64,000 bases of DNA from Chelonoidis abingdonii (GCF_003597395.2 NC_133773.1:72012438-72076437), one strand, 5' to 3'. Shown: positions 22,644-34,203, counted from the first letter of the stretch. The notes: generated by a model from the letters alone, not told the origin. Program-made: numbers and translations.

Positions 22644-24225
22644 CTATGTCCCTGGTTGTGGGTGGGTAAAAAGGTGCTCATAGCCCTTTTGCGGCACAAA
22701 GTAGCGTCTCTCAACCCCTTTATCCGTTGGTGGTATAAAGGACGTGGTTTGCCAGAGTACCTTTGTGGTGTTCTGAATTGTCCTTATGAGGGGCAAGGCC
22801 ACTCTAGAAGGACCCTCAGAAGCGAACATGTTCACCATCTGATCATAATCCTCCATAACCTCCTTTGCCTAGAGGTTGAAGCTAACTGCCATCCTCCTAA
22901 GCAGGTCCTGGTGACATTTGGTGTCCATTGGTGGTAGAGTGGAGTCCATTGGTGGAGGTGCTTGCCACCATCTCATCCAGTGAGGAGGAGGAAGAGGACC
23001 CCGGGACAGGGTCTTCCTGCCCCTTGGGTTCTCTAGAGGTCGGGCCAAGTACCTCAGAGCTGCCTGCGACTGGAGGATCAGATGCCACCAATGCTGGTGG
23101 AGGAGGAATTGTGATTGTCTGCGACCGCTCAACAGCTGCATCCCGTACTGGGTCCTCAGGGACCCTAGGGATGTAGTGTGTCATCAACGTTGCTGATGGA
23201 GGGTCATGGGGGGCCAAAACCACCGATAGCAGCCTAGATCCCTGATCCTGAGATTGGTGGTAGGCCCAAGGGGTCCAAAAAGGCCATTGCACTGGGCCCT
23301 GCCATTGGGATGACCATGTGACAGTTAGTGCCAGGATCAGTGCTGGGACCGGGAGTGGTGGTGGCTGTGTCGAGACACAGATGATTCTCCGACGAGTACT
23401 CTGTATCCGACCACGGGGGAGTGGAGCCCAATGGTGCCATGGAGATAGAGATTGGCGCTGTAACATCATGGGCATCCCCTGATGATGAATCAACACCATT
23501 GCTGCCATGACAGTTGTCGGAGTCATCCGGGGTGCCGGGCACGACACCATAGTTGATACTGTTGCTGGTGCTACTGGCGTTGCCTGAGTTTGCCAAGCCG
23601 GGCCCCGCACCTGCAGGGCCAGGTACTGCACCATCATGCCAATGAGGTCTCAAGCCACTTCGTATGTGTCTGGAGTGGAGGGAAGATAAAGCTCATCCTC
23701 CAAATCATCCCGGGTTGGAAAGTCCATTCTTGCTGGACTCAACTCTGCAACTGGGGCCGGAGTCAACAGCGCCAGTTCTTGGGGACCAGACAGAGGGTGT
23801 CCCGCCAAAGGACGCACCCCGCTGGAATCTCTTCTCGGCTTCCTGACAGGGGAATGTCCCCTCTCTGGTTTCTTCTTCTTATGTGGCACCGGGGACCGTG
23901 AACAGTGCCACCATGTGGCACTGGCCTTGCGGGCCAGGGAGCAGTGCCAGTGTTCCCTGGTGGAGTCCTTCCTTGGTGCCAGGACATCCTGCACCGAGGA
24001 TGCCAGTGTCAGCTCTGGCTGTGGCTGAAGGACCGACTCCATCAGGAGAAGCTTCAGGCGAAAGTCATGCTCCATTTTAGTCCTAGGTCTGAAGCTCCTG
24101 CAAATAGGACACTCATCTGTCGGATGGCCTTCCCCAAGGCACTTGAGACAGGAGGTATGCAGATCACTTGTTGGCATAGGTTTTGCACACCTCTTGCATG
24201 CCTTAAACCCCTGCGACCGATGCAT
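22644..24225 (-). pseudogene. DIRS gag-like ORF, frameshifted
   Basis: It starts with ATG at 24225. The first 191 codons begin MHRSQGFKACKRCAKPMP and hold a Cys-rich box (CKRCAK, CLKCLGEGH, CPIC) like the putative zinc-binding motif at the start of DIRS gag. The frame breaks at 23650; later frames (23637-22897, 22856-22644) carry the proline/serine-rich body and the end with VNMFASEGPS. Nucleic-acid-binding is inferred from the Cys box only. Confidence 0.75.
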
Positions 24226-24374
24226 GCCCTGGCGCCAGGGAGTGGAGGGAAACCCCCTGAAGTAAGCTAATCTACACTATTAACTAACTAACGAACTATT
24301 TACAAGGAAAAACGAGGGAACCACTTGGTAAGACACTTGCAAAAGCAAGAGACTGAGCTGTTCCAATGACTGTC

Positions 24375-24692
24375 ATGGGCAGTAAGAAGGAACTAAGCAG
24401 GCGGCAGGGACATATATACACTACCATAAAAGCGCCACTCTAGGGGTCTCTACAGCCGACCCAACGCTAGGGAAAAATCTTTCCAGTGATCATGCATGCA
24501 GCGCGTACACACACCTATTGGAATAGACATGAGCAACACATCTTGAACAACAACAGTTACAAGAGGTAAGTAACAGTTTTTTCACTAAGACAACTCTATT
24601 TTTGTCCATCAGGCTTTCCTTAAATTTTTATGTACTGTACGCGCACACACCTTTCGGAATGCACATGAGCAATCACTCAGAGAAGAATCTTC
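24375..24692 (-). repeat. DIRS inverted terminal repeat (right, 5' end of element)
   Basis: Reverse complement of the left repeat: CACCTATTGGAATAGACATG, AGTTACAAGAGGTAAGTAAC, CACTAAGACAACTCTATTTT and ATCAGGCTTTCCTTAAATTT. It extends about 50 bases further (CGGAATGCACATGAGCAATC), and this extension pairs with the internal complementary region. Confidence 0.85.
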
Positions 24693-24974
24693 AGATACAT
24701 CCCGAGGGACCTGGAACACCAGTAATTTTGTCTCAGCACATACAATCACCAAAACTGATTTTTAAATTTAAAAATAATTTCAAGGGCTACAAGTCCACTT
24801 ACTGACAACCTGATAGGAGTATGATTTGACCATTTTTTCGATCAAATACTAACAAAGTAAAATTTTCTTGCATGTGAAAGTACTTGTGGCAAATTCTCAA
24901 TGTAATTTGACTTTCAGTTATTTATGGAACATTCTCAGGTGTGTGCTTTTTAGAAACTTTCTTAGAGGAACTCT

Positions 24975-25290
24975 ATATACACCATAGAAAGAACAAGTAA
25001 TTACCTTACTGTAACTGATTCTTTAAGATGTTTTATCTATGTGGATCTCACTTACGGTACACATGCATCCAACATCAGAATCTTTTCACTAGCAGCACCT
25101 GTTTCAATCATGTCTACACATCACACGTCCCCTTCCCTCCCAAGGGCATATAGGAGAGAGGCCCCAACCACCTCTCAACTCCCTTGCTAATTCAGAGCCC
25201 CAGTAAGAATGGGAGGTAGGTTAAGGGATCTACACAGACAAGATCTCTCTAAGAATCATAGTTACTGTAAAGTAATGAGATTTTTTTTCT
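24975..25290 (-). repeat. Terminal and internal complementary repeats of a second DIRS-like element
   Basis: TAATTACCTTACTGTAACTG at about 24999 and TGTGGATCTCACTTACGGTA run opposite to GGGATCTACACAGACAAGAT and TAGTTACTGTAAAGTAATGA at 25228-25280. The spacing of about 240 bases and the GAGA(G)AGGCCCC...CTCAACTCCCTTGCTA filler mirror the left end of the DIRS element at 20251-20660. I infer the 3' end of a related, older copy. Confidence 0.55.
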
Positions 25291-25542
25291 TAATTTTTTC
25301 CTGTTACCATCTTCTCTTCTCATTCAAGACTAATGGTTAAATGTCTCCCCCCAATGGAATGCAGAGGCAATCCACTGTTGCTAGAGGCTCCAGATTTAGG
25401 TCTTGCCCTTCAGCTCAGGCCACCAGAAGAAATGCTTCAGCAATCATTAGCCTTAAGGAAACTTGATCTAATGCATTAAAAACCTTAACACAATTGTGTC
25501 TACATGTCCTTTTAGAGAATAATTTCAGTTTATAGTCTGGTC

Positions 25543-25727
25543 ATTTCAGGGCCACCCAGAGGATTCACGGAGCCTGGGGCAAAACAATTTCAGGGGCCCC
25601 TTCCATTAAAAAAATTGCAATACTATACAATACTATATTCTTGTGGGGTCCCCTGCGGGGTGCGGCACAAATTGCCCCATTTGCCCCCCAAATTGCCTCC
25701 CCCACAGGCAGCCCTGGGAAAAATAAA
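25543..25727. repeat. GGGCCACCCAGAGG repeat fragment
   Basis: GCCTGGGGCAAAACAATTTC and GGGGTCCCCTGCGGGGTGCG followed by ATTGCCCCATTTGCCCCCCA are the landmarks of a short GC-rich repeat. A related piece lies at 27890-27985 (GGGGCAAATTGCTCCACTTG). Probably a DNA-transposon MITE; class uncertain. Confidence 0.5.
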
Positions 25728-26217
25728 CCTTCCACATCTCAGCACAAACCCAGTTTTGAGAAAACTTCTTTACAAGGTATCACTGGTTCTCAGTATCAGC
25801 TAGCGCTAAAAGGCACAAAAGCTCATTAAACGGGTTGGACAAATATTTCCCGTCAAAATTTTTTCTGGATCGAAAACTAGGGGTTTTTAAAAAGCAGAAA
25901 AAAAATCACAATGTCTGCTTTCTTTCAAAATTTGTTGTGGTTTTTTTAATTGAAAAGCTGAAATTAGTCTGCCAAAACCTGAATATGGTTTGGGGTTTCA
26001 GAAGTGTGTGGCCAAATATTTACTGCTTGCTGTGTTCGATTGTTTAAAGAAACAATAAAAAAAAATCTGCTTAAAAAATATCCAAAACTTTTGAACCACC
26101 TCAGCTTGTGACCAAACGCCTGAGCCCATCCAGTCAGAGATTTTTCCAGGTTTCTGATACTCTGCTGGCTTCCTTGACTCATATCTGTCTCCATGACTTT
26201 GGGTTCATTTAGCTTAG

Positions 26218-26386
26218 AACATAAGAACAGCGCATACTGGGTCAACAAAGGTCCAATCCAGACCAGTATCCGCTAGCGAGTAATGGCATGCCAAGTGCCC
26301 AGAGGAGTGAACCTAACAGGTAATGATAGTGATCTCTCTCCTGCCATCCACCTCCAACCTCACGACAACAGAGGCTAGGGACACAT
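26218..26386 (-). mobile_element. CR1 LINE 3' tail (antisense)
   Basis: GAACATAAGAACAGCGCATA and TGGGTCAACAAAGGTCCAAT, then GAGGCTAGGGACAC, are the reverse complement of the CR1 3' region seen in the sense direction at 54961-55586. It is short and strongly diverged. Confidence 0.75.
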
Positions 26387-26559
26387 TCGCAAACCTCTTT
26401 CATCACGAACCAAGAAGCATGTCTTCCTCTCTCACAAAGAGAGCAAACCAAAGACAAGAGAAACAGAAAGATTCTCTCTCTTCTTCCCCGTAGCTTCCCC
26501 TCTCACAAATCCTGGTGCACAGAGATTCACCCTCCGTACACACGAACACAAGAGATATT

Positions 26560-27050
26560 TCCCTCCTCGTTCCTAGCCTACCCAGAGGAAAACTCAAACA
26601 AGTCTTAAAAGAAAACTTTATATAAAAGAAAGAAAAAGACAATAAAAATAGATCTCTGCATCAGTTGACATATACACAGGCTATTGCCTTAAAGAAAAAT
26701 ATGAATAACACCTTATTCAACAAAGAGTACAATTTAACATGTCAGCAACTACAACATGTAATACAAAAAACCAAAAAGCCTATTGTTTTTTTCTACCTTG
26801 TAACTTACAACTTTGAAACTGAAGATAGAAGCTTACAGATAGAAAAGATCCCCTCTCATGCTGAGAAGCCAGCAACAAAGACTCAGACCCAAAAACATTC
26901 CCTCCCCTTGAAGCAGTTTGAAAACCGGTTTCCTGATGTCCTCTGGTCAGGTGTTTGGTTCCCTTTTTAACCTTTACGGGATAAATAGAAACATTAACCC
27001 TTAGCATCTGTTTATGACAGTCACCAGTAATAAATGTTTGAGACCACTGA
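26560..27050. repeat. LTR-like interspersed repeat fragment
   Basis: The segment includes GAAAACTTTATATAAAAGAA, CTCCCCTTGAAGCAGTTTGA and ATTAACCCTTAGCATCTGTT, which I recognise as a common turtle repeat, possibly an LTR. No coding domain is visible. The class is uncertain. Confidence 0.35.
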
Positions 27051-27299
27051 ATAACCCTCTGGAGCCTCATGAAGAGGGAAGGGGGGTTCTCCCTTGATAG
27101 GGTTGGAATGGATATTGCTCTTCTCATGTGATCCCTCCCCCAGTGGGCTAATTTTAAATGAAGCTTCCTCCCTGACATGAATCTCCCGCTGTGGCACTGA
27201 AAATAATTAGACCTATAATTGGCATTTGAGAAGTGAAAAGGCTGGTAGCTAATGGAAAAGCTTAACAGCTGGCCTCTGCAAGCCTACACTCTGACATGG

Positions 27300-27985
27300 C
27301 CTTCTAAGGTCATGGAAGGCTGTGCTCCCAAAAGCCCTGCCCTGCCCCCATTCTGACCCCACCCGACTTCCTGCGTCCGACTGCCTGCCCCCAACCCAGA
27401 ATCCGCCGACCTCCTGCATCCTTGTCCCCTCACGTCCCAGAGACCCACTCCCACTTTTTTTTTTTTTTCCCTTCTCCTGTCCTGAACTGCCCAACCCCTA
27501 TCTAAACCCCCCCACTGATCCTGACAGATCACCCGCCCCCAATGCCCACATCCAACCCCTCATTCCGCTGTCCCCACCAACCTCTGCCCCCTCCCTGTCC
27601 CCTGATTGTCCCCGAGATTATCTGCCCCTTAGCAAGCCCCCCCTAGCCCCAGCCCCTTACCCCCGGCTCCCCCCTCACCAAGAGCCTCAGCCCATCGAGA
27701 AGCTTTCCTCGACAGAGACAGTATGTCTCCGGCACAGCCCCTGAGCTCTGCCCTGCTCAGAGACACTGGTAAGGGGGCGGAACTGCGAGCTCCAGCGCGA
27801 CTCTGAGCGGCGCTGTCTAGGGACACTGCTGGTTGCGCTGAGGCTCCGGGAGAGGGGCAGAGACTGGGTCAGGTTGGGGCCAGGGAGGGAGCCTCAGCCA
27901 TTCTAGTGGGGGTCCCTGCAGGGTCTGGGGCAAATTGCTCCACTTGCCCCCCCACCCCCACCCCTGGGCTGCCATGGGTCATTTA
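27300..27985. repeat. C-rich low-complexity block and repeat end
   Basis: A pyrimidine/C-rich stretch (runs of CCCC and an 18-base T-run near 27457) followed by a GC-rich part ending in GGGGCAAATTGCTCCACTTG, matching the repeat at 25543-25727. Long open frames here are compositional and carry no domain. Confidence 0.5.
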
Positions 27986-28299
27986 CCAAACTGGGTTGAA
28001 TGAGGAGAGATGGTGCTAACAAAGAAAAATCAGGTAAATTTCTCATTCTGTTGCACAGCTTTTCTCATTCATCACCACCAGTGTGAAGTAGCAAACAGTG
28101 AATCACAGACATAAGAGAGGGAGAGAGGGAAAGGATAAGCAGACTTCTAATTAATACAATAGAACAGAATGGAAAGGAAGTTCCCCTCATAAAAAGCAAG
28201 GTCTTAGCAAATTAAGGAATTATATGGGAACCAACCCAGCAGCTCCCTTCTACCAATAGATGCTTCTGCAAAGGAGAGGAAGCCTACTTTGCAAATCTT

Positions 28300-29750
28300 C
28301 CACAGACGCCATGCATAAGCTTTTCTCCCTATGCACCTAGGAACTTCTGTGAATGTTTTCTCAGATGCCCAGCATGCCAACTGGTACAACATTTTAATGT
28401 CTTGCCTACAGCTACATTGAGGCCCCAAAGCTTTGGCACTGAGAGAGTATGAAATGAATAGGATACAACTGGCATAGTACTCCATATGCTTGAGAAACAT
28501 CTTCAGATCACTAGAAAGGCCTATTTATAGCACAACCTTCCAAAAGAACTGCAATGGTTCAAACTACATTATGGGAGAACTATTACCCAGGAACTGTGGA
28601 AAGAAGAACTTTCCTTAAACGGAGAGGTTTCTGGAGCTGTAAGAACATTTTCTTTCACAAGTGTGCAGCACAAGCTGCAATGTGGTTCTTGCATAAATAC
28701 AGGATCTAATTCCAAAACCAGAGGCAATGGTGAAAGTAAATGCCTACTGCAGGCACCCCCTGCCTACTGATTGATTGCGAAGCTGTTGTCTAGTAGGGAC
28801 CATAGTTCAGATCGTCTCTTGAGCAGCAGAAAGGATCTGGAAGCTATTCAGTTCACCCAGTTACAAAACCTTGATACGGAGCAAGAACTTTTTCTGTGAC
28901 TATGTGCCTTGGATCTGCAGGTGGTTCAAATGGGACACCCAGTGGAAGCATCTATAATCAGCATCACCATGGGAAGAGAGATGCAGAACAGTACCCCTCC
29001 TTTGTAGGCCATTTGGGAACTTAGGCACTGGTTCAAAGAAATAGTATAGGAATCAGCACCACGAGATGACAGTCCATATGATATCTCGTAGGTCAGTAAA
29101 CAGACTTCAGCCAGTCTTGGACAGGGCAGAAGTCAACTCTGGCAAGAAGTGTCCTGTAAGTACTGACACCATGTGACCCAACAGTCTGCGACAGATTCTT
29201 GCTGTTTTTGCAGCACTCTCTCAGAGACAGAAGATCAGGGAATGAGATAGTCTGAAGTTGGTCTACCAGCAGGTATTCCTTTGCTGACTTTATCTAAAGG
29301 GCCCCTATAAAGTCTATGGACTAAGAAGGAGTGAGGGATGACTTGTAATTCACTCAGTCCTAAAGAGTGAAACAAAATAGGGTGCTGGACACTTCCTGTG
29401 GGGATTTCCCTCCAAAAAACCAGTCATCCAAGTCCTTGCCATTTCAGATGGGCTGCCACTACTGCCAGCTATTTTGTGAATACTCTTGTGGCTATAAAGA
29501 CAGGCCCAAAGTTGGAACCCTGCACTGTCCCACTGTAAAGCAGAGATAGCTTCTGTGGGCTGGATGAATTGCTATATGAAAATAACTATCCTTAAGATCA
29601 AGAGCTGCAAACCAATCATGACATTCTAGAGAGGTGACAATGGAAGCTAGCATCACCATTCTGAATTGTGTCCAGTTATGAATTCCTTTAGTTGCCTCAG
29701 GTCCAGAACAGGACTTCCTCTTTTCTTTTGGAGAAAAAAAGTCTAAAGAT
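28300..29750 (-). pseudogene. Decayed DIRS-like RT and recombinase remnants
   Basis: Reading the minus strand, 29620-29480 gives DWFAALDLKDSYFHIAI then HPAHRSYLCF and LGLSL, the RT motif A region. LDDW, the RT catalytic box, follows at 29432-29421. Farther on (28430-28340) SLSAKALGPQCSCRQDI and LACWASEKTFTE resemble the end of the DIRS recombinase around its His-x-x-Arg and Tyr. Stops and frame shifts are frequent. Order and strand agree with the terminal repeat at 24975-25290, so I take these as one old element. Confidence 0.65.
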
Positions 29751-30199
29751 TGAAAACCCGTCCCTCTGAAGTCCTAAGGTACTTCTATTGCTCTGGATGA
29801 AGTAACTAGTCCACTTCTTCCCTTAGTTGCCTCTTGAGATGGGTCTCTGAAGAGAGACAAGGGAAGGGCGGGGGGAGAGACAAGGCCTGAAATGGCAAGG
29901 AATATTCTTTGATAAGTCTCCAATACCCATTGATTGAAAGTAATCCTGGCCCATGCTGGAAAAAAATGGTAGAGACAGGAAGGAAAAACAGTGGGGGTTA
30001 GGGGAGGAGAAGGAAACTCAGGTGGATTGGTACAATGCTCTCAACTTGCACATCAAACCTACTGCGTGGAAGATGATGCAGGGTGGGTGGCAGAAGAAAA
30101 GGAGGGAGCTCTCGAGTGGGTGAATCAAGACTCACTTTCACAAGTGTAGTCAGTAGATCTCTATTGCTGATGAGGGGGGAGGTAGAGTATAAATATCCA

Positions 30200-30664
30200 C
30201 AGGGCCGGTGCAACCATTTAGGCGACCTAGGCAGTCGCCTAGGGCACTAGGATTTGGGGGGCACCATTTTCTTCGGCAGCGACTGTGGCAGCTGAATCTT
30301 CAGCCGCTCCAGTCGCTGCCAGCATTTAGATGGAGGGCACTGGGGCAGGGGAGCGTGGGGAGGGCCACCTGCAGCAAGTAAGGGGGGCAGGCGCATGCAG
30401 GGGAACTCCCCGCCCCAGTTCACCCCTGCCCCACCTCCTCCCCTAGCACGCCGTGGCCACTTCACTTCTCCTGCCTCCTAGGCTTGCAGCGCCAATCAGC
30501 CTAGGTGCCACAAGCCTGGGAAGTGGGAGAAGTGAAGCAGTGACGGTGTGCTCAGGGACGAGGCAGGGCAGGGGGGGGAGCTGTCACGGGGGCCCTCAGG
30601 CGTGGGGGGGGGGCGCAAGGTGAAGTTTCCCCTAGGGCGCGAACACATCCCTGCACCAGCCCTG
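30200..30664. mobile_element. hAT-like non-autonomous transposon
   Basis: The 465-base element has terminal inverted repeats CAGGGCCGGTGCA (30200-30212) and TGCACCAGCCCTG (30652-30664). The flanking octamers AATATCCA and TATATCCG agree at six of eight positions, as expected for an old 8-bp hAT target duplication. A longer internal mirror is also present: CGCCTAGGGCACTAGG against CCCTAGGGCGCGAA. It has no transposase and is inserted into the older DIRS copy. Confidence 0.75.
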
Positions 30665-30689
30665 TATATCCGGGATCCTCGTGTAGTCT

Positions 30690-30964
30690 AGAGTCCTTCA
30701 GATACAACAACATTCCTCTGTGCAGAAGCTAAAACACATCTGGTCTTCAAAGAAGAGATCTTTACATGGTTTGTTTTCTCTGGGAGTCGAAGGTCTGCAG
30801 CCAAGCTGTCTTCTTCCTGTGATGGCTGTATCAGAGCTACCCAAGGACTTCCTGGAATGAAGTATGGCTATTAGTTCTCCTTCAAAATAATGAATCTCCG
30901 TCAGCCCTCGCTTCCTTGTGGGGAGTCTGTCAATAAATGGTTGATACTCTGCCCCAGTGTCCAA
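30690..30964 (-). pseudogene. Possible DIRS gag remnant of the older copy
   Basis: An 88-codon minus-strand frame includes ELIAILHSRKSLGSSDTAI and PRENKPCKDLFFEDQ. This weakly resembles the gag/pol junction region of DIRS elements, and its position upstream of the RT remnant on the same strand fits. Without alignment the call is tentative. Confidence 0.35.
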
Positions 30965-32612
30965 TATAGAGGAGTGCTGGTTTTGTGAGGCATCTTTGCC
31001 AGTTGCTAGGCTTCAGCATCAGAATAGACTTCAAAGTCAGGTAGACAAAAAATCAACACTACTAGGCTGCACAGGGGGTCAGACCTCTAAGCTCATGGTT
31101 TTAAATAAGACAGTAGCCCATGCTTTTAACTTCTTTGCTCTTTATCCTTCTGGGGTAAGAAGATCCTGGGAGTCATCCTTGAAGAGGAGCTCAGATCTGT
31201 CTCAACATGTAGAAATATCACGCTTTAGTGATGGGCTTCCCAACCAATGCTGAGATTTCACTTTGGAGCGAGGACAGTTTCTGATTGACAGTGGTAAAGC
31301 CCTTCTGTCATACTGTTGGTGAGAGCCTTTAAGCTAGGTCCCTTCTTAAAGGGATGCTGAAGGAATGGATCTCTGGGAGCTGTCCTTTCGTGGAGTGTCA
31401 GATTACTCTTTCATCGTGAATTCTTATGAAAGCTAGAGGCTTTAGCTGTTGATATCACTGGAGCAATAGTCGTGACCGAGAACAAGGCCAGAATTGGCTC
31501 TACCTAAAGAGAAGATACACACCAACCAGCATTCATCAGGTAAAGATCATCTATCCAAGGGCCTGGCTTGAAGCTGACGATGATTTGTCCAGGCTATAGC
31601 ACAGGATAGGCACTTTGATCCCAAAGTAGAAGAAAGAGATTTTAAAGACAGAAACAAAACAATGGGCTGCCCATAGGCGGTAGAAATTTCTACATCACTA
31701 AACCAACTCATAACCTAGTAGCAAATTGTAGGGTTGCTACCTGGTAGTAGAACAGGACATTGCAGAGCTTGCTGCCACAGGTGGCAATAGCAAACAGAGA
31801 GCAGTCACGGCTGCTCTTGCCATCTAGGCTTGTGGTTGGTTGAAAGACTAGCAAAGATGCAGACATGCGCCCTTTCATGGACATTTCCAACTCAAGTGCA
31901 CTGAGACATATGCACACGTAAAGTAAATCTACAATAAGGAGATTTCCAGAAAATTTACCTTCCTTTCCTTTCCCCGGCTTTTACAGAAATTATTTTCATG
32001 TCGGAAAACACCCACCAAGCAGTATGAGAAAAGCAGACTGCAATATATGAGCGCAAAGGAACTGTTATTAGCGTTTTTAGCAGGCCTATCATCAATCATC
32101 ATCATCCAAATTTGACATACCAATTTTGTGCATTTGGCACTACAGATACCACCATTGAAAGTGCCATGGGACACCAAAGCCTCAGAACCAGTATTGCACT
32201 GCACTAGCAGTCTCTGCTAACCCACCAATGTTGCTGCAATTGGCTCTCAGAGCATAATGTGTTATAAAAGCAATGAAGTGGCTTCTCTGCTTGTGACATG
32301 CGTCTCCGCAAGCTGTGATTCAGATTTTTACAATACGGATACAACCCTCAGGAAATGAAAAGCAACAAGTCTTGCACAAACTCAACACAAGCTGCCCTGC
32401 AGGAATTACTTGATGATCTCTCTATGTAATTTTGCCTCATTATACTGCAGTCTCATTGTATTTGGGGTATGCTAAATCAGTATGGCTTTGTTCCCGCTCC
32501 ATCACTGTTACACAGTTAGAGAAGATTTTTTTATTCGAGAGATCTGGAATGCCATCAAGAGGTCAATCATGACAATGACTAACAAACATACAATGAATAC
32601 TAATTATAATAT
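30965..32612. other. Intergenic sequence, probably partly old DIRS
   Basis: No intact ORF with a recognisable domain. The part to about 31600 may be the decayed 5' part of the older DIRS copy, but I could not locate its right terminal repeat. Confidence 0.35.
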
Positions 32613-32937
32613 TAGGGCTGTCAAGCGATTTAAAATAATTTGCACTGTAGAATCTAGATACATTTATTTAAAAATATTTTGGATGTTTTCTACCATTTTC
32701 AATTATCTCTAATTTCATTTACAACACAGAATACAAAATATTACCGTGCTCCTTAATCTTTATTTTGATTACAAGTATTTGCACTGTAAACACAAAAAGG
32801 AAATAGGATTTTTCAATTCACAATAGAATACTTAGTGCAATCTCTTTATTCATGGAATGCACTTTACAAATGCTAGAACTGTTAACAAAAAGCTGATATT
32901 CGAAATAAAGGTACACATTTTTAGCAGCCTGCAATCC

Positions 32938-33480
32938 ACTCAGTCCTACTTCTTGTTCAGCCAATCGTTCAGGCAAAGAAGTCTGTTTACATTTGCAGGA
33001 GATAACACTACCCGCTTCCTGTTTTCAATGTCACCTGAAAGTGAGAACAGGAGTTCTCATGGCACTGTTGTAAGCTGGCATCACATGATATTCACATGCC
33101 AGATGCGCTGAAGATTCCCATGTCCCTTCATGCTTCAACCACCATTCCAGAAGACATGCATCCATGCTAATAACGGGCTCTGCTCGATAACAATCCACAA
33201 CAGTACAAACCGACGCATGTTCATTTCCATTATCTGAATCAGATGCCATCAGCAGGAGGTTGATTTTTTTTGGTGGTTTGGGTTCTGTAGTTTCCGCATC
33301 AGAGTGTTTCTCTTTTAAGACTTCTGAGAGGGACGGCGTGTGGTGCTTGCTTTCAGATTTTGGAACGTACTTCAAATTCTTAAACCTTCAGTCGAGTGCT
33401 GTACCTATCTTTAGAAATCTCACATTGGTACCTTCTTTGTGTTTTGTGAAATCTGCAGCGAGAGTGTTCTTAAAATGAAC
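32938..33480 (-). pseudogene. hAT transposase C-terminal fragment, left copy
   Basis: The minus strand encodes FLKIGTALD, then KYVPKSESKHHTPSLSEVLK, KPPKKINLLLMASDSDNG and the hAT dimerisation-type segment LLEWWLKHEGTWESSAHLAC. A one-base insertion near 33080 shifts the frame; the tail NVNRLLCLNDWLNKK and a stop follow near 32940. It is the longer of the two inverted copies. Confidence 0.65.
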
Positions 33481-33606
33481 ATGTGCTGGGTCATCATCCA
33501 AAACTGCTGTAACAGGAAACATATGGCAGAATGCAGGTAAACAGAGCAGAGGACATACAATTATCTCCCAGGGTGTTCAGTCAGAAATTTAATTAACATT
33601 TTTTTA

Positions 33607-33837
33607 ATGAGCGTCATCAGCGTGGAAGCAGGTCCTCTGGAATGGTGGCCGAAGCATGAAGGGGCATATGAATGTTTAGCATATCTGGCAAGTAAATTCC
33701 TTGCAGTGCTGGCTACAAAAGTGCCATGTAAATTCCTGTTCTCATTTTCAGTTGACATTGTAAATAAGAAGCAGGCAGCGTTATGTCCTGTAAATGTAAA
33801 CAAACTTGTTTGTCTTAGCGATTGGCTGAACAAGTAA
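33607..33837 (+). pseudogene. hAT transposase C-terminal fragment, right copy
   Basis: Seventy-six codons carry PLEWWPKHEGAYECLAYLAS and NVNKLVCLSDWLNK before the stop, homologous to the left copy but on the opposite strand. The L-E-W-W...LA...L pattern is that of the hAT C-terminal dimerisation region. It joins directly to the element's right end. Confidence 0.65.
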
Positions 33838-34203
33838 TAGGAATGAGTGGACTTGTAGGCTCTGCAGTTTTACACTGTTTTGTTTTTGAGTGTAGTCGTA
33901 ACAAAAAAATAAATCTATATTTTATGTTGCACTTTCATGATAAAGAGATTGCACTACAGTGCTTGTATGAAGTGAATTGAAAATACTATTTCTTTTGTTT
34001 TATCATTTTTACAGTGCAAATATTTGCAAGCAAAAATATACAATTTGATTGCAATTACAACATAGAATACAAAATATATGAAAATGTAGAACATTCAAAA
34101 TATTTAAAAAATTGGTATTCTATTATTTACCCATGCAATTAAAACTGTGATTAAATTTTTTGAGTTAATCGCATGAGTTAACTGTGATTAATTGACAGCC
34201 CTA

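Larger units (their letters stand above)
20251..24692 (-). mobile_element. DIRS-like retrotransposon, RT-deleted copy
   Basis: The element is oriented right to left: gag (24225 down to about 22644), RNase H (about 22590-22170), linker, tyrosine recombinase (about 21636-20750), internal complementary region (20549-20660) and terminal inverted repeats at both ends. Inverted ends without an integrase or LTRs, plus a tyrosine recombinase, define DIRS elements. The body is about 4.4 kb; the reverse transcriptase between gag and RNase H is missing. All open frames are broken by frame changes, so this copy is dead as an autonomous element. Outside ends are approximate. Confidence 0.88.
32613..34203. 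mobile_element. hAT-derived snap-back element
   Basis: The ends are TAGGGCTGTCAA and TTGACAGCCCTA. The first 560 bases (to about 33172) and the last 590 (from about 33610) are diverged reverse complements of each other, including AATTTGCACTGTA / TTTACAGTGCAAAT and ACTTAGTGCAATCTCTTTAT / AAGAGATTGCACTACAGTGC. A single-copy spacer of about 440 bases lies between. Each arm carries the 3' end of the same transposase gene, pointing outward. Flanking octamers TATAATAT and ATAAATAT match at five of eight positions. It cannot encode a full transposase. Confidence 0.75.

Noticed and set aside
22593..24270. Plus-strand open frames across the DIRS element
   Set aside because: They are shadows of the gag and RNase H frames on the minus strand.
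27249..27744. 140-codon proline-rich frame and opposite glycine-rich frames
   Set aside because: Product of the C-rich low-complexity block, with no start context, splice signals or domain.
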